Shown one piece after another: positions 15,929 to 25,100 of a stretch of 64,000 nt of DNA. Below the pieces are notes generated by a model that was given only the letters and a program-made list of their open reading frames with translations, was not told the DNA's origin and did not search any database. The stretch comes from Zelonia costaricensis (lineage: Eukaryota > Euglenozoa > Kinetoplastea > Trypanosomatida > Trypanosomatidae): assembly GCA_030849075.1 (NCBI GenBank), contig JASAOO010003455.1, forward strand, positions 1 to 64,000, written 5' to 3'. Both the position numbers and the translations under genes were made by a program. Positions within the stretch are counted from its first letter, which is position 1, and each line of letters opens with the position of its first letter.

Positions 15929-17635
15929 ATGAGGCGGCTAGAAGGGTTTGCGCTGGTGGCGACTCGATGCGGGTCTCTGCTCCTCTGCACGAAGCGCCAC
16001 GCGCGTCGGCGCCAGCCGCAGCGTGATGTGGCCGGGGACGACGAATTCGCCGAGTCCATGCCATCAAGCTGGAAGGGTCTCGTCTGTGAGGAGGCCGCTC
16101 CAAGCCCCGATGTCTCCAGTCTTCGCAGCGGCGGCATGATGGCTGCGCCGGCCACGACGTCGCTCGACAAAATACGCGCTGAGCTGGCCGCCATGCGCCA
16201 AGAAAACAGGCATAGCATGGAAGCAGCAAAGCAGGCTACTGAGCAGCGGCAGTGGGAAGCGGCGAAGAAAGAGCAGGCTGGGCAGGAGGCAGTTCGATCT
16301 GGTCTTCGTCTTTCGGAAAGGTCGGGCGATGATACTCTCACTGCGCTTGTTAAAAAAGAATTTGTTCGCACAAACAAGCCCAACGACGCCTTCTGGGTCA
16401 GCAAAGAAGTGGTGGAGGGCGTCGCGCAGCGCTCCTTTTTGCTGCAGCAGAGGCGCTTCAAGGACGCGGACGAGGTACTGCGCAAGGGTGGCAAGAGTGA
16501 GGCGACGCAGCGGTTCGTGAAGCTCGCGTTCGAGGCCTCGCCGACGCAAACGACCCAGCTCGTCCAGCTGGTGCAGCGGATGCGTGCGCGATGGGCGGAG
16601 GAGCAGAGCAGCCTTGTCGGCGCGTCGGCGGAAGGGGCATCGCAAGCCCCAGGAGACACGAATGCCGAAGCCGTGTCCCGACTCGCCTGGCTGTCGGTTC
16701 TGGAAGGCTTGCCGGACGAGGACGTGCGCCTCCTCTGGGCCGCGGAGGTGCTCGACGCAGACACGCTGGCTCCTCTCCTTGCAGAGGCAGATTCCACAGC
16801 CCCCGCAAAGGCTGACTGCAGGGAGGGCAAAGCGGGTCCCACACTTGAGCCGCCTGCTGAGCTCCTTCTCGAGGAGAAGCTCAAGTACATCGAGGAGCTG
16901 CACCATTTGCAAGAGATCACGAATACAATTCGAGAAACGGAGCTGGGCGACGTGCCGTCGATAGACCTTGCGCCGGCAGTGGTCAAGGCGCAGCGGCACC
17001 AGTTTGAAGACGTCACCGCGGAGGAGCTCCGCCGCCTCGAGCAGTACGAAGAGGCGTCGGCGCTGCCGACCTCGTCGACATCGCACCCAGCAGCCAAGAC
17101 AGGCATCCCCGGTGTGTCTGCAGCACTTCTTGACCGTGTGCTTGTCCCGTCCAATAGCTTTCTCGACGCCGTGGCGGTCAGAGACGAAGCGCTGCGGCGA
17201 TCGCTGGAGGGAATGGAGCGCATCAAGCGCGAGGCCCTGCTGGATCCCAAATTTCAGGAGGCCGTGCGCTTTGCCCACGCTGTGGAAGAGGCGTCAGTGG
17301 CGCTGCATCTCCGCGGCACGGGCAGCGCGCTTGGCGGCGCCGATGCAGAAGGCGCTGCAACTAGCAGCGGCGGTGACGGGGCGGCGGCTCGTGTCGCGCG
17401 TCGCGTGTTGTCGAAGAGGGAGAAGCGGGCTGCGCGGAGTCGCGAGGTGCGCGGGCCAATGGCGCGGTCGCCGTACTCGCCGGAAGTGGTGCCGTACTTT
17501 TACAGCGACGTACGCAGCATTGTGCCGCCGCGCGGCGCCTTCAACCTGCCTGCCCCAACCCCGTCCAAGGCAGAGCGGGCCGCCCTGCGCGGCAGTCGGC
17601 GGCGCGCTCGCAGAGGAACACGCTACAGCCAGTAG
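15929..17635 (+). CDS. Uncharacterised protein, probably mitochondrial
   Basis: The 568-residue product matches no family I can name. The first 28 residues (MRRLEGFALVATRCGSLLLC then KRHARRR) look like a mitochondrial import presequence: basic, hydroxylated and free of acids after residue 5. It is mainly helical with a coiled-coil-like Gln/Glu/Ala region (about 80-120), several amphipathic stretches (about 130-230) and a second charged helical region (about 310-375). The C-terminus is strongly basic (KREKRAARSREVRG near 490; RRRARRG at the end), as in RNA- or ribosome-associated proteins. A mitoribosomal or mitochondrial RNA-processing role is a guess from these traits only. Codon use is intermediate between TEL2 and the rest. 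Confidence 0.75.
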   Translation: MRRLEGFALVATRCGSLLLCTKRHARRRQPQRDVAGDDEFAESMPSSWKGLVCEEAAPSPDVSSLRSGGMMAAPATTSLDKIRAELAAMRQENRHSMEAAKQATEQRQWEAAKKEQAGQEAVRSGLRLSERSGDDTLTALVKKEFVRTNKPNDAFWVSKEVVEGVAQRSFLLQQRRFKDADEVLRKGGKSEATQRFVKLAFEASPTQTTQLVQLVQRMRARWAEEQSSLVGASAEGASQAPGDTNAEAVSRLAWLSVLEGLPDEDVRLLWAAEVLDADTLAPLLAEADSTAPAKADCREGKAGPTLEPPAELLLEEKLKYIEELHHLQEITNTIRETELGDVPSIDLAPAVVKAQRHQFEDVTAEELRRLEQYEEASALPTSSTSHPAAKTGIPGVSAALLDRVLVPSNSFLDAVAVRDEALRRSLEGMERIKREALLDPKFQEAVRFAHAVEEASVALHLRGTGSALGGADAEGAATSSGGDGAAARVARRVLSKREKRAARSREVRGPMARSPYSPEVVPYFYSDVRSIVPPRGAFNLPAPTPSKAERAALRGSRRRARRGTRYSQ

Positions 17636-18036
17636 GCTACCTCGCTCTTTTTTTGACGGTGCCATCTTTACAGACACTTGATTTGCTCGTTGCCTCTTTT
17701 TTTTTTTTCTGGCAATGCGGCGCAGTTGCACACCTGCAGAATCGGAGGCAGCCGGACCAAAGGGAAAAAGCTCACCATCTTCTCACATGCCCGCGAACTT
17801 GTGAAGGCCGCGATGGCCAATGTCGCAGGTTTTTCTTTTCCCCGAACGAAAAAGGAGTCACGCGCTGCTCGTGAGGCTCGAGCGGCTGCTACGCTGAGAC
17901 CAGTGCATCAGACAACAACAAAACCCGCTGCCCTCCTACTCTTTCTCCCCGTCGCACAAGCTTCCTCTCCGCCTCTGGTGTGTCCGTGAAGCAGCTCGGT
18001 GAGCGCACACACACACGCATACACCCACACACACGT
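17636..18036. other. Non-coding spacer
   Basis: T-runs at 17648-17654 and 17698-17708, a C/T tract near 17931-17970 and CA-rich leader sequence at 18005-18035. No gene seen. Confidence 0.7.
17990..17991 (+). promoter_or_regulatory. Candidate trans-splice acceptor AG for the CHCH gene
   Basis: AG in GTGAAG after a C/T-rich tract (about 17930-17975), 45 bases before the ATG at 18037. An earlier AG at 17959-17960 (CACAAG) is an alternative. Neither leaves an ATG in the leader. The open frame seems to begin upstream only through a GTG, so 18037 is the start. Confidence 0.45.
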
Positions 18037-18495
18037 ATGTTTTCGCTTCACAAAACGCCGGCACCGGCGCAAGGCGACGAGTACGATGACGAGCAGCACC
18101 TCGTCGCCGCCGTATCGGAATTCAAGAAGGTCGACGCATTGGCGCAGAACATGGTCGATCTGCTCCATCAGCGGCTAGCGTCGCCGTTTCGTATCACGTC
18201 GAAGACATGCGAATCGAACCGGACAGCGGTGCTGCAGTGCTACCAGCAGCTGCAGAGCTCCTCCGGTGACTCCACGGCTAGCAGGCCGTCGCCATCGAGC
18301 GCTGCGGACGACGCGTGGCTTTCCGTGCCGTACCAGCGATGCTACGAAGTGGCCATGGCGTACCACCAGTGCGTGGAGAAGGAGACGCTGTCGAAGCACC
18401 TCGCACTCGCGGCCTCCTTCGAGCACCGAGGGGCCCAGCAGAAGCTGGTGCACCAAGCGGCCACGGAGACCCAGAAGCACGCGCCGTCGTCGTGA
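18037..18495 (+). CDS. Twin CX9C (CHCH-domain) protein, Mic19/CHCHD3-like
   Basis: A 152-residue protein with two CX9C motifs, Cys58-x9-Cys68 and Cys102-x9-Cys112, the signature of small mitochondrial intermembrane-space proteins imported and oxidised by the Mia40/Erv1 pathway. The first half-site (CESNRTAVLQCY) closely resembles that of CHCHD3/Mic19, a MICOS subunit at cristae junctions, and the second (CYEVAMAYHQCV) has the Ala/Tyr/Cys-Val pattern of the same family. The 33-residue Ser-rich loop between the helices is longer than in most CHCH proteins. The N-terminus is acidic rather than a cleavable presequence, consistent with Mia40-type import. Other CX9C proteins, such as respiratory complex subunits or assembly factors, are the alternative. 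Confidence 0.75.
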   Translation: MFSLHKTPAPAQGDEYDDEQHLVAAVSEFKKVDALAQNMVDLLHQRLASPFRITSKTCESNRTAVLQCYQQLQSSSGDSTASRPSPSSAADDAWLSVPYQRCYEVAMAYHQCVEKETLSKHLALAASFEHRGAQQKLVHQAATETQKHAPSS

Positions 18496-19541
18496 GGCAA
18501 CCTGTGAGGCGGAGGGAAAAAGGAAGGCGCAGCTGCTCGTAGTGCAGAGGACAGAGACACACACGCACAAGGGCACTCCGGGTGCCCCCCCCCCCCTCCC
18601 TCCCCGCCCTTGCCCTCCTCACACGCACACCCGCTCCTCCGCACCTGCGACCTTGCCTTCGCAAAACTGTAGGAATGCAGTCGTAGACGGTACTCACAGG
18701 CCACGCCGGTGAGTGGCTACACACACACACACACAAGCAATAGCACACCAAATGGCTCACCAGCGAACGCGGTGCGCTGCGTCTGTGACGCCTCCATTGC
18801 CCTCGACTTCCTCTCTGTGAGAAAAGGTCCAAGTCTTTCCCCACGCACCGGAGTTTCGAGCAGAGCGAGCGCGGTGATATGCACATCGCCAAGACGGGGA
18901 ACTCGCGTTTTTTTTTCTTTGCAGCGACAAGAGTAGGCGTGCGTCGTCACGCTGGATCGCACCACCGGTACCCTTTTCGGGCTCTCGTTGCACAGGCGCT
19001 TCTGCTGCTTTCCCACCTCATTCTCTTTTGGGCCTCTTCCTCTCGTCGACATCCAGTACTCCACTGCTCTCTGCATCAACATCCTTCCCCCCCCCTCCAA
19101 CCCAATCACCTGATTCCCATCGTGCCGCAGCAGCTCCACTTCCACCAGCGCACCTAAACACAAAACACAGCCAAGGGTCGCTTGTATCTGCAATCCTCCG
19201 CAGCTTCCTGCTTCATCCGTCACCGTTCGTGCCGCCGCTCATCTTTTCTACTCTAAGTAACTAACAACTACCGTAGGTGCCGAAGGTCGAGTCACAACAA
19301 CACACATCCATCGCCAGTCCATCTTTGTCTGTTCGTCGTGTCTCCCTCCCCGCTCAACACGCACTGCTCTTCGTGTTTTTTTCTGTGTGACCCTGCCGCT
19401 CTGTTCCCCCACTCCACTCCACCCCACCTCTCCGACGGGCCGCCTCGCTGTTGTTCGCAGTTAGCTCCCGACTGCTGAACGACTCGAGCGGGAGAGAGAG
19501 AGAGAGAGACAGCGGCACCGGCAATCTAGTACACCGCAGCC
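18496..19541. other. Non-coding spacer, 1 kb
   Basis: Holds a C-run near 18587-18601, a CA repeat at 18719-18735, a T-run at 18908-18917 and a GA repeat at 19493-19509 in the leader of the next gene. No gene seen. Confidence 0.7.
19425..19460 (+). promoter_or_regulatory. Putative trans-splice acceptor of the 19542 gene
   Basis: CCTCTCCGACGGGCCGCCTC then GCTGTTGTTCGCAG, AG at 19459-19460, 81 bases before the ATG. The leader has a GA repeat and no ATG. Confidence 0.6.
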
Positions 19542-20255
19542 ATGGCGCCTAAGAAGAACAATGCCAAGAAGAAGGACACGAAGCGGAAGGAGTTGTCGGA
19601 GGAGGACATGCTTCGCCTCGGCATGACGCCGGAGGACATCCAGCGCATCATGGAGGAGCGCAACAAGTCCAGCGAGGATAAGCAGGCGGAGCAGGCGCGC
19701 GAGGAGGCGCAGCGCCGCGAGGCCGAAGCCCGCCAGCGACAGCAGCGCGACTACCAGAAGCAGGCCGAGGACACCACCGCCGCGGAAACCACGGCGCGCG
19801 CCACGCTGCGCTACGACGAGGACCAGGAGTGGACGCAGATGGAGTCAGAGGAGCTGGCGCCCGCGAAGCAGAAGATCCTGCGCCAGGCCGCCGCGATCGA
19901 AGCGCAGCGCCGCGCCGAGGAGGCACGTCGCCGGCAGGCGGAGGAGCTGGCCGCGTACCAGGCGAAGCTGCAGAGCATGACGGAGGAGCAGCGGGCCGCC
20001 TTCCTGGAGGAGGAGAAGGAGAAGGAGAAGCGCCGCACCGAAGGCATCGTCGCAGTGGAGGAGAAGCGCCTCGAGCGGGAGCGGCGGCGTGAGGCGCGCC
20101 GGCAGGCCCGCAAGGAGCGCCTGCTGAACAACCAGAACGCGGACGACCTGCTGTCTAGCGAGGACGATGAGGCGAGGGTGAAGGACGGCAAGAAGAAGGG
20201 CAAAGATGCGGCCCTGGATGAGCTGGAGTACGACCTCCACGAGAAGTACTTGTGA
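19542..20255 (+). CDS. Charged coiled-coil protein of unknown function
   Basis: A 237-residue, highly charged protein. A Lys-rich start (MAPKKNNAKKKDTKRKE) is followed by a short helix with LSEEDMLRLGMTPEDIQRIM (about 18-37), then almost uninterrupted Glu/Ala/Arg/Gln helix (about 45-205) predicted to form a single long alpha-helix or coiled coil, and an acidic/Lys-rich end (SSEDDEARVKDGKKKGK) with a last block LDELEYDLHEKYL. Such composition occurs in cytoskeletal and ribosome-associated proteins, and nothing here distinguishes them. The start has a strong context (GCAGCCATGG) and is the first ATG after the acceptor. GC3 is very high, consistent with good expression. Confidence 0.85.
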   Translation: MAPKKNNAKKKDTKRKELSEEDMLRLGMTPEDIQRIMEERNKSSEDKQAEQAREEAQRREAEARQRQQRDYQKQAEDTTAAETTARATLRYDEDQEWTQMESEELAPAKQKILRQAAAIEAQRRAEEARRRQAEELAAYQAKLQSMTEEQRAAFLEEEKEKEKRRTEGIVAVEEKRLERERRREARRQARKERLLNNQNADDLLSSEDDEARVKDGKKKGKDAALDELEYDLHEKYL

Positions 20256-22111
20256 GTTGGGGGCCATCAAGGTGGTGATGAGAGGGTAGTGTGAGGGGGA
20301 TGTGCAGGACGCGAGCGGCGCAGAAGACGTGCGTTCTGTGTGCACCCTGAGAGCACTCCCGTGAAGGCTCACGCGTCCAAGCACGCGCGCGGTTGTCTCG
20401 CCATGACTCTCCACCTCACCCGCCAACGGCTCCTTCCCCTCTAGCCCGCCTTCTTTACCACTGTGTTGCCTCCCTCAAGTGTTTTTTTCTAGGGCGGCTA
20501 CGTGATGGCGAGACAGGCAAACAGACAGACAGCGAGCTGCTATTTGTGAGCGTCGGAAGTGCGGTCCAGCGCTCACCTGCAGCAGAGGCCACTCGAGCGT
20601 GAAAGAGCATCCGCAGCGCAGATGTGCCCGCCTCCCGCCTTGGTACCCCTTCCTCCCCCTCTTCTCGCATTGCACTCAGAGAGCGAGGGGGGAGGGATTT
20701 CGAGCCAGTTTTCTGCTCCACTAACACAAGGTAGACGCTTGCCGCGCGACATCAACGACGATACTCCCTCCCCTTCCCACCCCTCCTCCCGATCCCCCTC
20801 TGACACCATCTCCACACAACGCGAGTGCACGTGACCGCGGCGTCACAGGTCTCTCCATAGCTGCCCTCTCCCACCCACCACCCACCCCCTCATCTTCCAT
20901 ACACCAACACGTCCGGTCGCAGGCTCTGCTTCGATTTCCACAGCACCGGTTTCACAGTACTCTGCTACCTCGTGCTTTCCTCTTTTGCGCATCTCCAAGA
21001 GGGGCTGCGGCTCCGCACAACTTGGGTGTGTGCGAACTCGATCTGCATCGCAGCCTCGCGCGCCTCTGCCCCTGTCGGCCCCGGTGCATGGAGGACCCGT
21101 CTCAGGCGCGAGATCGGACTTGTCTTGCTGAGAGCGCACCCACCTCCCCTTTGGTGTGACCTCCATGGTTCACGCTTCTGCTCGCTCTATCCCTCATCAC
21201 CGTTGCTGCTGCACTGCGCTAGTTGCAAACTAGGCATTGAGCCTGTCTTGCGAGTCCGTGTGTGAGTGCAAGTGTCTTTGTGTACGTTTGTGTGTGTGTG
21301 TGCTCGTGAATGCGCAACGCCTCGGACGCAGCGTGGTGCGTCATCCCCCTCCCCTCCCCACCCCACGTTTTGACACTCGAGACTCCCTTCCACCACAGCT
21401 GTGTTCCATCTCTCTCTCTTTGATTGTTTGATCGGCTGCTGCCACTGCATTGCGTGCTGGCGTGTGTGGGGGTGTACCACGGTGCGTCTTTTTTCCATCG
21501 CTGCTGTCTGTTTTCCCCCTTTGTCCCACTCGCCGTCGCGTCACGTGCCGCCACTCGCCCCCCTCCCCTCTGCTCTCCGCTCCCTCTCTCCCCCTCTCCA
21601 GCCCGCCCGTTGCGCGCTGGCCGCCGCCGCCCTTCGAAGCACATCAAAAGAAAAAAAATTGTCCGACCTCCTCACGCCCTCGCCTTCTCTTTTTTTTTTC
21701 TGTCGCGGTGAGGGTGCGTGGTGTGAATACCGCTGCGGCTGCTGCGTTTCTTTTTTTCCCTCGTCTTCTCTTTTTTTTTTTTTTGCGCCAGCTGCTCTTC
21801 GTAGCGTCCCCGTGGCACGCGGCGTTGAGTCTCGTCACTCCTCCGTCCTCAAGCCTCTCACCCTGCGCAGGCTTCTTCTTCTCTTTTTTTTTTCGTTTAG
21901 TAGCCGCCACGCAGCGCGTGCGTTTTACACGTCGACATCACTCTGTCACCCTCTTTTCTAACTAACCTCCTCGCATCCTTGTAGTTTCACAAGCACGGTG
22001 GCGCCCGTCCGTGTCGTCGCGGGCTCCCCCGTGACAAGTACACACACACACACAAACGCACGTTGCTGTCACACCGAATTCGCGTCCATTTCTCTTCCTC
22101 TCCCGCTGCCG
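20256..22111. other. Non-coding spacer, 1.9 kb
   Basis: No gene supported. TG-rich stretches lie at 21258-21305, T-runs at 21690-21700, 21772-21784 and 21885-21895, and long C/T tracts at 21550-21600. The T-rich half (about 21400-21900) offers several possible splice sites for the large downstream gene. Confidence 0.65.
21870..21900 (+). promoter_or_regulatory. Putative trans-splice acceptor of the F-box gene
   Basis: GCTTCTTCTTCTC, a T-run and CGTTTAG, AG at 21899-21900. The next ATG downstream is 22112, which fixes the start of the large gene; the open frame upstream of it has no ATG. Confidence 0.6.
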
Positions 22112-25100
22112 ATGAAAGGCGCCGGCGGTCGAGGTCCCCGCGCGAGCCCTACTCAGCGGCAGCAGCGCGCAGGCCAGGATGGCAGGCGCCCCTCGCGGAC
22201 GTCGACCCCGCTGGCCGTCGACGGCGCGGCCAGGCGCTCAACTCGCTCGCAGTCACGCGGAGCGCCGCACGCAACCCCACCCACCCCTGTCACCGCTGAC
22301 TCCGAAGGTGCGATGAGTGCCCCCGTAGCAGCCACCAGCACCACCGGCAACCGCACCAGTCCCGATAACGGCGGCGCCGCCCTTGCCACCGAGGACTCCG
22401 AAGCAAAAGATGGCATGCGTGGGCCGCCCGCGCGGCGGCCCACATCACCTTCGGAGGGTGCTACAGCACCAGCAGCATCACCCCCGCCGCTCCCGTTCTC
22501 CGCACCCACCCCGCAGAGTAGCAGCGGCGCACCGCTGGCGCGGGGGGCGAGGCACCTCGCCCCGCCGCCACCGCGACGGCGCAAGCGGCGCATCCTGTCA
22601 GCGTCGTCCTCAAGCTCTGGTTCCGCGTCGAGCAGCTCGTCCTGCGGCTCGTATGGAAGCGAGGACGACTCGGGCAGCTCCAGCGATGGCCGACACCGCC
22701 GAGGTTCTAGCTCCCGCCACGCGGCACGTCACAGTCGGCAGGGCAGCAGCGGTCCCGCTACGGCATCGCGGCCCCACTTTCATCACCAAACCACGTCCCT
22801 CTCTACCGCGGCCGCGCGAAGCTCTCAGCGCTCGCACCCTGCCTCCACTCGGCACGGAGAGGAGCGGCGTGGTCGCCCCCGCTCGTCCCGCAGACGGCGC
22901 TACTCCGCCTCGTCGAGCAGCCGCAGCCACAGCCGCAGCAGGACCTCGTCCTCCTTCTCGTCGCGCCGCGGCGACACCACCACCACCACCACTGCAAGCA
23001 CCTCCTCCGAGTCCCCGCGCCGTGACTTCAGCGGGGCACGTGCTCGATGCCGCGTCAAGAGCGCCAGCGAGGACCGCGAGGAAGACACCTTTCTGTCTTC
23101 CTCCTCCTCCGTCCCCTCTGCGGGGCCCGTGTGCGTCTTCACCGACGTGCTACCGCGCGACGTGTACCTGCACATCTGCGGCTTCCTCAGCGAGCTGGAC
23201 TGCTGCACGCTGCTGGAGGTGAGCCTGCGCATGCACGCCGCCATCACAAGCGCCGACAACCACGTGTGGCGGCACCTATGCATGAGCACGTGGTCCTTCA
23301 AACAGGGCTTCCAGACCTTCATCCAGCGTGTGCGGGCGCTGGAGGTGCTCGCGCGGCGTGAGGAGCGCGAGGTGCTGGCCCTGCAGCAGCACATGCTGCT
23401 CCTGCGCGAGCAGGACACCGTCCTCGGCGAGTCCGACGTCTCAGCCACGTGCGACTGCGCCACCGTGCTCGTCCGCCGACGGCAGCACGAGCGTGCGCAG
23501 TGGATGGCGGCCGCCGCGGTGACGGCCGCTTCGGGGTCCGCCCTGACGGCGTCGATGTTCTACCGCGCGCGGTCGACGCGGACAGTGGGGAGCGCCACGA
23601 CGAGCGCGAGCAGCACCACGCAGACGGACACGGACACCGAAAGCGACGGGACAAGCGGAAGTCGAAGCGGCGGCAGCAGTGGACGGCGAGGGCGTCGACG
23701 GCGCAGCAGCCGGCGCAGCGCCACCGCCTCCACCTCGCGACGCAGCGGCCGCCACTCAGCGGCAGACCGCGCGCGCAGTGCACGGCGCACAGACGACTCG
23801 TCCTCAACCACCTCCCGCAGCGCCTCCTGCGCGTCGCCGCGGTCGCGGGGCTCGCGGCAGAGAGGCAAGCCAGCGTCTCGCCGACATCGCCACGGCAGCC
23901 AGAGCCGGCAGGCGCCCTCTGCAAGCAGCAGCCAACACAACGGCGCTTGTGGGGATGCGAACGCCGACGGGAACGGCGATGGCCTTGCGAGCCGAGAAGG
24001 AAGCGACATCGCCGCTGGCGGCAGCCACACCCCGCCCGCCTCCTTGCCCACCTCCAGCACTCGCACGCGAGCCTCCGCCGAGACACGCGGCCGACGCGTG
24101 GGCGACGCCGCCCAAGCCAACGCAGTCAGCGGTGGTGCGCCTTTCGAAGACAGCAGCGGCGGCGATGCGGAGGTCAAGCGTGAGCGGCGCGTGCGTATCC
24201 GCCTGCCCGAGACGGACAAGGACGAGGAAGAGGAAGGGGACCGCGGCCGTCTGTCCGACACCTCCGTGCACGCCGTCCACGCGGGCCGCCGCCGCACATC
24301 TAGTCACCGGCGCTGCAGCCAACGCTCCCTCTCTAGCAGCCCGCATCACCACCACCACAGCCACAGCCACAGCCAAGCGCCACACAACGGCTCACCGACG
24401 CACCCGCCGCCGCAGCAGCAGCGCCGTCGCTCGCAGCCGCCAGGCAGTCGGCACCGTCGCAGCCACAGCGTGAAGCGGCGCAAGTCAGCACGGCAGCGGC
24501 GCCGCAACCGCGGCCGCAGCAGTCGTGGGCCGCGCTCCACCGGCGGTGGCGGAGGCCGTCGCCGCTCTCAGCACCACCGCAGTCAGAGCCGTCACCGCCG
24601 CCCACCGCACCAGCACCAACACAATCCAAAGACGAAGCCGACGAAGAGCTCGCGGCGTCGGCGGCGTCGACAGCGCAATGCCGCCGCCGCCGCCGCGGCA
24701 GCCGCCGCCTCGTCAGCAGGCACCGCCTCGTCAGGGAACAAGGACGGTGCAGCGGGCCTGCATGGCGGTGCGGCAGGTGGTGGCGGTGCGAGCACGTACT
24801 TTTATCAGACAGCCACGTACGAGGCGATCAAGAGCACGACGCCGGTGCTTGCCGCACAGCTCGTGGCGCCGTCGCTGGTGCCATTCCACCTCGGCGGGCG
24901 GCCGAGCCAGGCAGCTGCCGCCGCCGCTGGGGGCGTGGCTGCTCCAGCTGTCCAACCTCGAGTCGTGGGATCGGCTGCTGCCCCGCCGGGCGGCAACGCC
25001 AACGTCAGCAGTGGTGTCGGTGTGACTGGTGGTGCCTCGCAGAGTGAAGCGGTGGGGTCACCACTCGGCCCACCGACCCGCTCGGCACTGCCCTTGGCGG

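Noticed and set aside
15805..17250. 481-codon minus-strand open frame over the 15929 gene
   Set aside because: Ser/Ala/Arg-rich shadow of the plus-strand gene, which has the acceptor and presequence.
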